Assembly: GCA_945875545.1 (NCBI GenBank) | Contig: CAMCKZ010000022.1 | Span: forward strand, 1-40,079 | Length of the DNA stretch: 40,079 nt | From: Polyangium aurulentum | GTDB taxonomy: Bacteria > Myxococcota_A > Polyangia > Polyangiales > Polyangiaceae | Reading direction: 5' to 3' | In this document: piece by piece, positions 14,875-24,184 of the stretch | Position numbering within the stretch: position 1 is the first letter of the stretch | Layout: each line of letters opens with the position of its first letter | The notes under the pieces: model-generated | The model's database searches: none | What the model was told of the DNA's origin: nothing | Seen by the model: the letters and a program-made list of their open reading frames with translations, nothing else | Position numbers and translations under genes: made by a program

Positions 14875-17800
14875 TCAATGACGGGGCGGCAGCGCCATTC
14901 CAAACTCGCGCTCCACGAGGGAGAGGCCCTCGCGAAGGGTGGACGCCCACGCGGGGTAGTCTTCCGCGGAGACGCGTTGGGCGGCAAAAGATGTGGTGCG
15001 ATCGACGACGAGCACGTCGCCATCCACGCGGTCGGAAACGCGGAACGTCCCCGATTGCGTTTCGATGGAACGGGGCGCGAGAGGCGGCCGCGGCTTGGCT
15101 CCGTTCGCGCCACGCAAGCGCAAGGTCACCCGGGCACCCGTGGGCGTTTCCACGACGAGAGGCGTTTGCCGCGACTCAAGGGCCACGTAAGGACGCAGGT
15201 TGATCGTAAAGGGCGCGCGGCGACTCCCGCGGCCGTCAAGCCAAAACGGAGCCGACCCTCGCACGCGCACGACAAGTTCGCGCGAACGGTCGCTGGCACC
15301 TTCGGTTTCGAGCGATTCGGTGTGCCAACTCGGGAAGCTCGAGACGAAGAGACCCTGCTCCAAGAAACGGCGCCACTCGGTGTCGTCCATCCGCGCGCGA
15401 ACCTCGCGAAAGGCCATCGCGGGTCGGTCGAGAAAGCGTAGCTCAAGGCTGGCCCTCGCCGTTCCGTCGTCGTCGATGTCGACATTGCCGTCGACAAAAA
15501 ATGCGTCGCGCAAGGGAAATTCCGGGATTTTCTCGCGCGGAAGATCCTTGACGAGGCGCACCGATTCTTGGCCGCGCAAGACCTCGGGCACCCAGTCGAA
15601 GTTAGCGAAACGCTCTGACAGCGTGAACCACCGAAGGCCACTTTCGGTCTCGGCCCGGAGCATCGCGCCGCCCCAAGCCTCAAGGTGCCCGCCTTCGCTT
15701 GGCCACGCGGCACCGGTTTTCGTTCGCGTCAAAACGGTCTCGACGGGCAACTCGAGAATGCGTGCAAGATGCATGAATGCGGCCGCGCGCTGGCCGGTCC
15801 CACTCGTGAGCACCCGAGGCCCGTAGCTCTCGGGTCCGTCGAGCACGTGCTCAACGCAATACGCATGCAATCGCCGAAGTCGCTCCGTAACCTCGGCGGC
15901 AGAAACGCCGACCACGATCGAATTCGCGAGGGCCCGCATGCGCGGATCGATGGCGTCGCGGGAGGACATGCGCTCCACCGTTCGTCCGAGTTCTTCTTGC
16001 TCGTGAAGGCCGTAGGTCACTTGCACGCTCGGAAGCCAATCGCTTCGCGGGGCCGCTGCGGGCTCATCGCGCACCGCGGGAGCGCCGTCCACGCGCCATC
16101 GGGTGGCGATGCGGCCGTGGGGAAGAACCTCGGTTTTTCGCTCGGGAACGTCTCCCCGCTCGTCGACGGACAGGGCGCGATTTGCCTCGGTGATGACCAC
16201 GAATTCGCTGCGCCAATAGCTCTTGTCGGGTTCGCGAAAGAACCATCGAGGGCTTTGAAACACGGTGCCATCGGGCCGGGCGGCGCTGAGTTCTTGCACG
16301 TGTTCTGTCTCGACGATGTCGCCGATCGCGAGGTCCGGCATGGTCAGGGTTGTCTTGCCTTGAACGACGTCCGGCTCAATGATTCGCCCATCGGCTTTTC
16401 GCACCGCTACCCGAAGAATTCTCCCCGGTGGAAAGGGCTGTTCGGCCTCTTGTTGAATGGCCTCGCGCGACTGAATTCGCACCATTTCGTGCTCAAGCAT
16501 TTGCGCGACGCCGCGGCCGTTGACCCACAGAACCGCGTAATCAAGAATGCGAGAGGCGGGGCCCGTGGTGTCAAAATTTGCCTTACTTGCGCGTTCAAAA
16601 TCAGCGACGACTTGACTGCCGTCGATGCGGTACGCGGCAATCGGGCCGAGCCCCTCCAAGGCCGTCACCGTGGCACCGAGGGCGTCAGCCTCCTCACCCT
16701 TCTTCGCCGCTGCGTCGAGGGCCACGGAGGCCGCGCGGGGTTCGCCTCGGGCCACTTTTTCGTGAGCGAGCGTCAAGCGTAGAAGTGGGTGCGGCTCCTT
16801 TTCGATGAGCGTTTGAGCGTCGATCGTAAAGCGCGGGGCGAGTCCCGCCATGCGAAGAGCTTCGAGTTCCTCGAATGTTTTGGCGGGCCCCGTAGGAAGG
16901 AGCGTTTGCCAGTCGCGGGCCCGCGAGGATCGCTCGCGCGCGAGCCTGGGTGCGGTGCCCGAGGCCACGAGCGCCGACGCGATCCCGGGCGCCTCCCCAG
17001 CCGAGCCCACTGCTTCGCTGATTTGAAGCCGCGCACGAAGGGCCGCCGGGCTCGACGCGAACCGATCGCGAAGCTTCATGCCGATCCGCACGCGCTCTCC
17101 GTCCCACGCGAGATGTTCGGCGAGCTCCGCCAACTCCAAAAGAATATCGAGACGCTCCGGTGCCTCGTCGCTCATTTCACCAAGACTTTTCCAGGCTTCC
17201 ACGACTTGGCCTGCCTCGCGCTGGGTACGCGCTCGTGCCATGCGCGGGTCCAAACACGTGGGGCAGGTCTTCGTGAGGCGCGCAAAAAACTCGAGGGCAC
17301 GGCGGCCGCGATCTTCGTCCGTGTAGATCGGATCGCCCGCGGCTGCACGCCCCTGAGCGCGCAGCCAGGCAGCCCCATTTCCGTTCGCGGGTGAGGTGCC
17401 ATCGAGCCAAAAAGCGGCGAGGTTTGGCAGCCCGTCGGCCCGCGCCATTTCGGCGGCGACGAAGCGTAGAAGAAAACTTTCAGGCAGGCGCGGAGCGGCG
17501 CCCACGAGTTTTTCAATGGGGTTTGGATCGGGCAAACGCAAGGGTTTCGACAGGGCGGGGGTCTCGCTCGGGCCTGCGTCCGCGTAGGGCGCCGGCTGGC
17601 CATCTTCGTCGAGAACGAAGACCGCGGCGGGACTCCCGACGACTTCCGCCGAGATGCGATGAACGCCGGGCCCGAGGTGAACGCGCGCGCCGAAGCGATT
17701 CCATGAACCCCAAATGGAGGGTGAGCGGTCGAGAACGAGCAGGTCGTCGACGAGAAGTTTCGTCGCCCGAGACACGGCAATGATGAGCGTGCGCTCTGCA

Positions 17801-18519
17801 CCTATTCGCACGGCCCTTCTCAGAAAGCTCGGCGCGGAATCACTGGCATTTCCCACGGAAATCTCACAGCCGTCGCTCTCCACGACGCGGCTTTCGGCCG
17901 CAGCACGGGTCGCCGATCGGAGCAGGTGAGGGAGTGGACCCAGCGCCAAAGCATGGACATCGACGGCCGGGGATCGGGGCGCGGGGCCCAGAACTTGGGC
18001 GTCTGAGAGGCAGCCCACGGCGGCGCGCGCGGCGGGGCCCGTGAGCTTCAGAATATCGCGACGAATGATTCGCAACTCCAAGGCCGCACGCCACCCCATG
18101 GTGCCCGGCTGGAGGGCGAGACTCTCAATGGTCTGGGCCTCGCTCGGCGAAAAAGTGGCACCGAGATGGACGCTTTCTGCCAAGCGATGGGAGGCAAACC
18201 ACGCGTAGAGCTCGCTCGATTCATCGTGCACCGAGCGCACAAGGGACAGCACCTGAAGCCAGCCTGCACGCTCTTCGCCGACACGCCCATCGAGGTTCGC
18301 AGACTCGGCACACAACAGCGCATCGGTCGGTGAAGAAAAGGATGCACAATGCACGCTTGAAGAACGAAACGTCGCCATCGCTTCCTGGGACGCCACCCCG
18401 GACTCAAAGAAGGTCTCCGCGTTCACCGTTGCCCGCGCGGAGTGTGGCGTATGCGAACGGGTGCACGAAGCAGCCGCGAGGGCGCTCAGAAAAAAGATGC
18501 AAAGTGCAGGTTGTTTCAT
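14875..18519 (-). CDS. DUF3857/transglutaminase-like lipoprotein, catalytic Cys missing
   Basis: A 1214-residue predicted lipoprotein (lipobox AAASC, Cys19) and paralogue of the adjacent upstream gene. The first half is helical and repeat-like (TPR-type, Ala/Glu/Arg-rich), followed by a DUF3857 domain (about residues 660-840) and a transglutaminase-core region (about 870-970). Aligned with its neighbour over 28 residues ending in RT, the active-site block GDCKDKA is replaced by GTGQRAA, with Thr908 where the neighbour has Cys916. The His/Asp region is also altered (HLEAWGGAML, WFTLSERFANFDW). It therefore cannot act as a thiol transglutaminase or peptidase. Its ATG at 18519 overlaps the upstream stop (ATGA), so the two are coupled. 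A long in-frame extension upstream lies inside that gene and is rejected. Confidence 0.82.
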   Translation of the reverse strand: MKQPALCIFFLSALAAASCTRSHTPHSARATVNAETFFESGVASQEAMATFRSSSVHCASFSSPTDALLCAESANLDGRVGEERAGWLQVLSLVRSVHDESSELYAWFASHRLAESVHLGATFSPSEAQTIESLALQPGTMGWRAALELRIIRRDILKLTGPAARAAVGCLSDAQVLGPAPRSPAVDVHALALGPLPHLLRSATRAAAESRVVESDGCEISVGNASDSAPSFLRRAVRIGAERTLIIAVSRATKLLVDDLLVLDRSPSIWGSWNRFGARVHLGPGVHRISAEVVGSPAAVFVLDEDGQPAPYADAGPSETPALSKPLRLPDPNPIEKLVGAAPRLPESFLLRFVAAEMARADGLPNLAAFWLDGTSPANGNGAAWLRAQGRAAAGDPIYTDEDRGRRALEFFARLTKTCPTCLDPRMARARTQREAGQVVEAWKSLGEMSDEAPERLDILLELAELAEHLAWDGERVRIGMKLRDRFASSPAALRARLQISEAVGSAGEAPGIASALVASGTAPRLARERSSRARDWQTLLPTGPAKTFEELEALRMAGLAPRFTIDAQTLIEKEPHPLLRLTLAHEKVARGEPRAASVALDAAAKKGEEADALGATVTALEGLGPIAAYRIDGSQVVADFERASKANFDTTGPASRILDYAVLWVNGRGVAQMLEHEMVRIQSREAIQQEAEQPFPPGRILRVAVRKADGRIIEPDVVQGKTTLTMPDLAIGDIVETEHVQELSAARPDGTVFQSPRWFFREPDKSYWRSEFVVITEANRALSVDERGDVPERKTEVLPHGRIATRWRVDGAPAVRDEPAAAPRSDWLPSVQVTYGLHEQEELGRTVERMSSRDAIDPRMRALANSIVVGVSAAEVTERLRRLHAYCVEHVLDGPESYGPRVLTSGTGQRAAAFMHLARILELPVETVLTRTKTGAAWPSEGGHLEAWGGAMLRAETESGLRWFTLSERFANFDWVPEVLRGQESVRLVKDLPREKIPEFPLRDAFFVDGNVDIDDDGTARASLELRFLDRPAMAFREVRARMDDTEWRRFLEQGLFVSSFPSWHTESLETEGASDRSRELVVRVRGSAPFWLDGRGSRRAPFTINLRPYVALESRQTPLVVETPTGARVTLRLRGANGAKPRPPLAPRSIETQSGTFRVSDRVDGDVLVVDRTTSFAAQRVSAEDYPAWASTLREGLSLVEREFGMALPPRH

Positions 18520-21500
18520 GGGCTCACCATCCATCGGAGACGTTCGGCGGAGGCGCGATCCACACGGCGGCAGAACTCGCGAAAAGCAGCGTATTCGCTG
18601 GGTTCTATGTGGCTTGCGGTGAAGGCCAAATACGTCGAGACCGTCACGTTTGAACCCGTGCGTACGAGCGTGCGGTCGAACTGGGCGAAGGCCGTTTTGA
18701 GGTGCACGTCGCCGGGCACTTCGTCGGTGACGGCACCGGCGGGGAGTTCGATCTGCCAACGGTTATGGTGGGCGACCGGGCGAGAAAACCAAAGGGTGCT
18801 CGTGCGGGTTTCAGGTGCTGCGAAACTGGCTTCCAAGAAGGGACTGGGCGCCACCGGCACCGCGAAGCTCTTGTCGGTTCGTCCAACGAAACGGCCGCTG
18901 ACGCCGTGAAATTCCAGGGCCGGCCCGCGCGTGCGGTCGTCGAGGCCTCCGCCCGTTACGGTGTCGATGCGGAGCCCCGTGAACGTTGCGGCAAGCTCGT
19001 CTTCGAGGCGCCCCTTGCGGGTTCCCTCGGCACCGAAGCGCACGCGCCAATCGTGGGCGCGGGCACCCTCCACGCGGCCACTCCAGTGCAGATCGAGACT
19101 GCCCTGGGCGTTGATCACGAGCTTGGCCTGGGACGTTTCAAAAGTTTCGTCGGGCGAGGTTTCAGGCAACGTGACGAGGCGGCCTCCGTCCGGCGTGATG
19201 CGCAGGCCCGTGGCCCCTCGGTCCATCCACGGAAGTTCGCGCATGCCAGTATTTTCAGCCGTTCCATCGAGAAAGAGATCCATCGCGGGCACGTACGCAA
19301 TCGCGTGATCGAAGATGGCGTGGGTCGGAATGCCCTCGTAACGGCGACCGTGGGTCGTGGTGCGAAGGAGCACAAGCTCCGCGTCGACGCCGAGCTCCCG
19401 AAGCAGCACGACGATGAGCGATGCCTTGTCTTTGCAGTCGCCCCAGCCCCGCTGGGCAACCTCCCACGTCGGGTAGGGCTCGTACCCGTGAACGCCAAAC
19501 TCGAGGGCGACGTAACGTGTATTCTGCACGACCCAGTCGTAGACGGCGCGCACCTTGTCGACGACATCGCGGGCGCCGGTGCCCAAGGTCTTCGCCCGTC
19601 GACGAAGCGCGTCGTCGGCCACCAGATCGTGGGCCACGAACCGCCGGTACCAGGTGCCAATGCTCTGCCAAGTAGGAAAACCACTGGCAATCACGCGAGG
19701 AATGAGTTCGTCGGCGGGCGGCCCGTTTTGCTCGAACGTGATGGGCGGGAGGTCGTCGCCGTGAATGCGCACCTCGTGGCGATCGCCCGTCGTCGATTCG
19801 GTTCGCGTGAGGGCGACGGGGCCGCCGGTCGTCACGTTGATGGCCCGCGACACAGGCCGGCGTAGAATCCAGTCGACGGAGAGCGTGGCGTCGCTGCCCT
19901 GCATCGCGAACACCTCGCCAAAGGCTTCACGCAGCCCTTCATCGCCGCCGAGGGAGTCGGTGCGCCACACCGTCTCGATGATGTCGCCTGCCTTTATCCG
20001 CGGAAAGTGCACGAGAACCACGCGCTGACTGCTGTACATCGCGACCGAGGGATCATCCGTATTCGCTTGAGAGATGTCGCTCGCGTCGTCGGTCGATCCA
20101 TCGGCATGAATCACGCGGGCGCGGCGCACTTGCACCACCTGGCGAGCGCTATCGTAGGCAAACGAATATTGTCGCGACTCAATGGCCGCATCATCGGTGA
20201 GCGGTTGCAGCGCGATTTGGTCAAAGCTGGCGGTAAGGCCGGTGGGGTAAAGCGTGGTGACGTGAACGCGGGCAAGGGTGCGGCGTGTTCCGACCGGCGG
20301 CTTCGCACTAAGGGAACGAAGCTCAGCGTCTGACTTGGCGAACGACTCATCGTCGTGGGCTTTGTCCGGCGTGAGCGCCTCCAGATGACGACGCAAGTTG
20401 CTGTCTTCCGGGGCGAGGTCCGAGGCGCGACGAAGGGCTGCGACGGCCTCCTCCGGGTGGCCCGCGCCAACCTCAAGGGCGCTAATAGCAGACCAAATGG
20501 TCGCATCATTCACACGCCGCTCGGCCCCCGCCACGAGGCGGTTTCGAGCGCGCTCCACGGCCCCGAGCCGCAACTCGGCGCGGGCTATTTCGATGGCCAT
20601 CGTGCTCGAGTGGCCCGTCAGCGCATCCAGATGACGGATGATGGCCCGCGCCACGGTGGTCTGTTCGGCTGCGAGGGCCCACGCGAGACGCTCCCGATGC
20701 CACGCGAGACGATCGCTTGCGCGCGCGAGGCCGAGGAGCACCATGCGGGCCGACTCTTCGCGGCGACCCGCGTTGCCAAGGTGAGTGGCGGCGGCTTCCA
20801 CGAGAATAGGAATGGGTCCGAGGCGTTGAACGGCCAGCGCCAACCGCTCGGCTGCGACCGCAAGCAAGCCCATTTGCGCCTCGACGTCGGCGGCGGCGAC
20901 GATGGCGCGCGCGTCGTCGGGGTAGAGCGCGAGGAGAGCTGTCGCGAGGGGCATCGCGTCGGCGCCCGCGAGTCCGAAGCGTTGCAAATCGATGCGCGCC
21001 AGGTCGACCTCGTAGGCCTCGGCCGCGTTCGTTACCAGCGATTCTGCACGCGTCACAAGCGCCTGCCGTTCCGCGCGGGTGGCTCCGAGGTTCAAGCGAA
21101 GCAGGGCATCAGCCGTTGTAGCGGGGCCTTTCAAAAGGCTGTCGAGGAGGTCGCGCAAGTAGAGACCGCGGGCATCGTCGCCGCCCGAGTGCGCGAGGTA
21201 GCGCCCGAACATCCGTGCATCATGCACGGAGCTGTGTTCGCGGTTTTGAAAGCGAAGAACGAGCCCCGTGTCTCCCGGCGGAACGTGCTTTCGCTTTAGC
21301 GGTGCCCCCGCGGCTCCGACCTCCGGTGAGGCTTCGAGTCGCGCGCCCGTGGTGCGTTCGCCGTTCGCATCGGCAACGCGAAGCATCAGTGCGGGAGCGT
21401 GGGCCCGGTGGCATGTCTTGACGACGAGGCGGCTCCCGGCCTTATCGACTTGAAACGGAAATGCGTGCCGCTCGGCGTCGAGGCCGCGCTCCACGGAATC

Positions 21501-22181
21501 GGAGCCGATGAGTGCGCCGTCGAGAAATACTTTCACCGCGCCGGCGGTGCCCAAACTGACGCGCCCATGAAATGCGGCGTCGCCCGTGCTCGCCATGCGC
21601 GCGACGGCGTACCAACACGCGCCTCCCTCCGATGCGTCGAGTTCGGTGTAGTCGAGGGTGCCAAAAGCGGTGGCACGGGCCACGTGGCGAAACGAGATCA
21701 TGCGCCCCTTGCTCGTCCACGTTCGGCCGAGAGCGATCGGGCGACCGTCTTCGAGTTCGGGCACCAGGGCCGTATCAAACCCTGTATTTTCCCTGTTTTC
21801 AAACGGGCCGAGCACCATCCAGTCGTCGGCGTAGCCGAGGGCTTTCACCGCTCGGCTTGCGCCCCCCGGGTCTCCGAGGCGGCGGCGCGCAAGGACGTTG
21901 AGCCACGAAAAATATGCCCGCGCATAGGCGTCGTGGGACGGATCGGTGGATGCATAATGCAAGCTTCGTTCGACCGCGTCTTTGGCGTCGAGGTTCCACG
22001 TTCCCCAGAGTTCCTGCGCGGCCACGATGGAGGCGTCTCCCCGCGAGGCATCAAAGGCCCTCAGCGCGGCGCGGAGCGCGTCGGGCTCGACACTGTTGGC
22101 GTGGGTGGCGTGGGCGCGCTCGGCGGAGGCGGCGACCGTGAGGGCAAGAACAAAAGCTGAAACGGGACGAAGGGCATTCAT
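18516..22181 (-). CDS. DUF3857 and transglutaminase-core protein, active triad intact
   Basis: A 1221-residue exported protein. It has a signal peptide (MNALRPVSAFVLALTVAASA), a beta-rich region with LGPFENRENTGFD (about 120-280), a long helical TPR-like part (about 340-620), a DUF3857 domain (about 650-840), a transglutaminase core and a C-terminal beta domain. The papain-like triad is complete: Cys916 in GWGDCKDKASL, His959 in IFDHAIAYV and Asp972 in LFLDGTAE. Such proteins act in the periplasm as cysteine peptidases or cross-linkers; the substrate is unknown. It starts the minus-strand run: it overlaps the Cys-less paralogue by 4 bases, and the GH35-like gene follows. The pair may function as an active/inactive couple (inference). 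It is divergent from the UbiA-like gene across 110 bp. Confidence 0.85.
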   Translation of the reverse strand: MNALRPVSAFVLALTVAASAERAHATHANSVEPDALRAALRAFDASRGDASIVAAQELWGTWNLDAKDAVERSLHYASTDPSHDAYARAYFSWLNVLARRRLGDPGGASRAVKALGYADDWMVLGPFENRENTGFDTALVPELEDGRPIALGRTWTSKGRMISFRHVARATAFGTLDYTELDASEGGACWYAVARMASTGDAAFHGRVSLGTAGAVKVFLDGALIGSDSVERGLDAERHAFPFQVDKAGSRLVVKTCHRAHAPALMLRVADANGERTTGARLEASPEVGAAGAPLKRKHVPPGDTGLVLRFQNREHSSVHDARMFGRYLAHSGGDDARGLYLRDLLDSLLKGPATTADALLRLNLGATRAERQALVTRAESLVTNAAEAYEVDLARIDLQRFGLAGADAMPLATALLALYPDDARAIVAAADVEAQMGLLAVAAERLALAVQRLGPIPILVEAAATHLGNAGRREESARMVLLGLARASDRLAWHRERLAWALAAEQTTVARAIIRHLDALTGHSSTMAIEIARAELRLGAVERARNRLVAGAERRVNDATIWSAISALEVGAGHPEEAVAALRRASDLAPEDSNLRRHLEALTPDKAHDDESFAKSDAELRSLSAKPPVGTRRTLARVHVTTLYPTGLTASFDQIALQPLTDDAAIESRQYSFAYDSARQVVQVRRARVIHADGSTDDASDISQANTDDPSVAMYSSQRVVLVHFPRIKAGDIIETVWRTDSLGGDEGLREAFGEVFAMQGSDATLSVDWILRRPVSRAINVTTGGPVALTRTESTTGDRHEVRIHGDDLPPITFEQNGPPADELIPRVIASGFPTWQSIGTWYRRFVAHDLVADDALRRRAKTLGTGARDVVDKVRAVYDWVVQNTRYVALEFGVHGYEPYPTWEVAQRGWGDCKDKASLIVVLLRELGVDAELVLLRTTTHGRRYEGIPTHAIFDHAIAYVPAMDLFLDGTAENTGMRELPWMDRGATGLRITPDGGRLVTLPETSPDETFETSQAKLVINAQGSLDLHWSGRVEGARAHDWRVRFGAEGTRKGRLEDELAATFTGLRIDTVTGGGLDDRTRGPALEFHGVSGRFVGRTDKSFAVPVAPSPFLEASFAAPETRTSTLWFSRPVAHHNRWQIELPAGAVTDEVPGDVHLKTAFAQFDRTLVRTGSNVTVSTYLAFTASHIEPSEYAAFREFCRRVDRASAERLRWMVSP

Positions 22182-22246
22182 GGGTGAGCGGAGCGGAGGC
22201 TACCCTGAATCGCTTTGGAAAAGCTCCCTGTGCGAGGTGCGATTTG

Positions 22247-22266
22247 AGCTGCAAAGCAGCTTTTTT
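22247..22266 (+). terminator. Leader hairpin with U-tract upstream of the UbiA-like gene
   Basis: AGCTGC (22247-22252), loop AAA, GCAGCT (22256-22261), running into six T (22261-22266): a short intrinsic-terminator shape on the plus strand. It lies in a divergent intergenic region 25 bases before the UbiA-like start, with no plus-strand gene upstream to terminate. It could be a leader attenuator or a block to antisense transcription. Confidence 0.5.
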
Positions 22267-22291
22267 GCCCGGGCCCTGATAGGGGCGAAGC

Positions 22292-23299
22292 ATGGACGAA
22301 GCGCTGGTCACGTCGAACACGCAAGATGCTCCCGTGGCCGAGGGCGCCCGGGCCGCCCGGGGAAAAGACCTCTTGCGCATGCTTCGTCCGCATCAATGGG
22401 TGAAGAATCTTTTCGTCCTCGCGCCCATGTTTTTTCATCGCGATGTGGTCCTCGCCACCTCCGCCGGCCCCGCTCTGAACCTCGCGGTGAGTGGCCGGGC
22501 TCTTGGGGCGACCGCCGTCTTTTGCCTCTTGGCGGGCGCGGTTTACACGGTCAACGATCTCGTCGATGTCAGTGCCGATCGGGCCCATCCCGTGAAGCGG
22601 CATCGGCCCATTGCTTCCGGTGTCGTGCCCGAGGGTTTGGCGCGCACGATGGCAGCGATCTTGGTCGCGGCGGCATTGGCCGGTGCCGCTAGTTTATCGA
22701 CGGGTGTGCTGCTCGCGGCGGTCGTGTATTTTGCACAGAACCTTGCGTACTCGTTCAAGTTGAAGCACGTGCCATTTGTCGACGTGTCGCTCATTTCTCT
22801 TGGTTTTGTGCTGCGCGTTCTTGCTGGGGGCTGGGCGACCGGCGTGCACGTGAGCTCGTACATGGTGGCGTGCACGGGACTCCTCGCGCTGTTTCTTGGC
22901 TTCGGAAAAAGGCGCCACGAGATCAGCACGGCCAATGCGGTGAAGCAGCGCGCGGCATTGGAGCGCTACTCACCCCGCGCCCTTGATGCGGCGTTGGCCG
23001 TCACCGGCACCGCAACGGCCGTGTGTTACGTCGCCTATACGCTGGATGCAGGCACGCGCGCCTTCTTTCAATCGGACGCCTTGTGGCTCACGGCGCCCTT
23101 CGTCATTTTCGGCATTGTCCGTTTCTTGGGGTTGCTCGGGACGGGCACCGAAAACGGAGCGGCGGGCGATCCGATCGATGCGAGAGGCGCCGAGTCACCC
23201 ACCGAGGCGATGCTTCGCGACGTGCCTTTCGTCTTGAATTTGTTCCTGTGGGTCGCCGCCGTCGTGGCGATTGTCTACCGTCTTCGTCCGTCGGTGTAG
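22292..23299 (+). CDS. UbiA-family prenyltransferase, decaprenyl-phosphate phosphoribosyltransferase-like
   Basis: A 335-residue polytopic membrane enzyme. It has RPHQWVKNLFVLAPMFF near the N-terminus, and the Asp-rich Mg-diphosphate motif YTVNDLVDVSADRAHPVKRHRPIASG, both typical of the DPPR-synthase branch of UbiA rather than ubiquinone or heme-O enzymes. That branch transfers phosphoribose from PRPP to polyprenyl phosphate, the first step towards polyprenyl-phospho-arabinose in actinobacteria. A second motif region (DVSLISLGFVLRVLAGG) and about eight hydrophobic segments fit the fold. The start is the ATG at 22292 with AGGGGCG just before it. The CPBP protease gene follows after a short gap, probably co-transcribed. 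The later pathway genes (DprE1/DprE2-like) are not in the window. Confidence 0.85.
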   Translation: MDEALVTSNTQDAPVAEGARAARGKDLLRMLRPHQWVKNLFVLAPMFFHRDVVLATSAGPALNLAVSGRALGATAVFCLLAGAVYTVNDLVDVSADRAHPVKRHRPIASGVVPEGLARTMAAILVAAALAGAASLSTGVLLAAVVYFAQNLAYSFKLKHVPFVDVSLISLGFVLRVLAGGWATGVHVSSYMVACTGLLALFLGFGKRRHEISTANAVKQRAALERYSPRALDAALAVTGTATAVCYVAYTLDAGTRAFFQSDALWLTAPFVIFGIVRFLGLLGTGTENGAAGDPIDARGAESPTEAMLRDVPFVLNLFLWVAAVVAIVYRLRPSV

Positions 23300-23328
23300 C
23301 TGCCTGAGTGGCAGCGAATCGAACCGCC

Positions 23329-24084
23329 ATGGCATCTGCGAAGACCACTTCCGCCGCGAGTCTCTTGTCCAAGCCCGGCGCGCTCGTGGACTTGGGCCTC
23401 ACGCTTCCGGTCTTTCTTCTGTACCACGCCGGCGTGGTATTTTTGGGTGTCCGAAACGGATCCGATATTCTTACTGAGGCTATGCTTCGTATTGCCGACG
23501 GTGATACGCGAACATACCTTGGGCTTACCGCGGCCATTGGCGTCATTTTCGTTGGGGTCTACGCCACAGTGGGGCGCGGCGAGGTGTTTGCGCCGAGGAA
23601 ATTTGTGGCGATACTCGTTGAGTCCAGCGTGTACGCCGCGGCCATGAAGTTCGCCGTGACCGCGGCGGTCGGCGCGCTTTTCGCGGGCAAAATTGCGGGT
23701 GGTCGCGAGGCACTCGTGGGAACAGTGATGTCGCTCGGCGCGGGTTTTTACGAAGAGCTGGCGTACCGCGTGCTGCTCTTCGGCTTCGGCGCGAAGGCCC
23801 TGGTGCTCGCATTCACGCCGGACCGGCTCACGCTCGTGGCGAACAACGACGGCCTTCACTGGCGCGGCGCGCTCGTTGCGGGCTTGTGGGCGCTGGTGGC
23901 GTCGTGCGCCTTCAGCGGCGCCCATTACGTTGGGCCACTCGCGGATGTTTTTCGCCCCGACACCTTCGTCTTTCGCGCGCTGCTGGGCCTCGCGCTTACG
24001 CTGGTATTCGTTACGCGAGGCTTCGCGGCCGCTGTGTGGACCCATCTCGTTTACGATATTTGGGTTCTGGTCTTGGCGCGGTGA
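23329..24084 (+). CDS. CPBP family intramembrane metalloprotease (Abi/Rce1-like)
   Basis: A 251-residue membrane protein with the three CPBP motifs: EExxxR (YEELAYRVLLFG), FxxxH (FSGAHYVG) and HxxxD (HLVYDI), which supply the Glu and His metal ligands inside the membrane. Relatives process prenylated CAAX proteins (Rce1), confer self-immunity to bacteriocins, or cleave anti-sigma factors; the target here is unknown. I prefer the ATG at 23329 (MASAKTTS); an in-frame GTG at 23308 would add seven residues and sits 8 bp after the UbiA-like stop. The short spacing suggests an operon, raising the possibility that its substrate or function concerns polyprenyl lipids (inference only). Confidence 0.87.
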   Translation: MASAKTTSAASLLSKPGALVDLGLTLPVFLLYHAGVVFLGVRNGSDILTEAMLRIADGDTRTYLGLTAAIGVIFVGVYATVGRGEVFAPRKFVAILVESSVYAAAMKFAVTAAVGALFAGKIAGGREALVGTVMSLGAGFYEELAYRVLLFGFGAKALVLAFTPDRLTLVANNDGLHWRGALVAGLWALVASCAFSGAHYVGPLADVFRPDTFVFRALLGLALTLVFVTRGFAAAVWTHLVYDIWVLVLAR

Positions 24085-24184
24085 GTTCGCCGTGACCTAG
24101 CCGTAACCTAGCCGATGCGCGTACGTTGGCTGCATCTGCGCCATCCCATGCGCATACGAAGCCTCACCGGCGGCCGTGCTCCGA

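Noticed and set aside
15685-16782. Long plus-strand open frame (365 codons) opposite the Cys-less DUF3857 gene
   Set aside because: It is antisense to a gene with a recognisable domain order, is compositionally Arg/Gly/His-rich and matches no family; open antisense frames are expected at this GC content. Other long antisense frames were rejected for the same reason.
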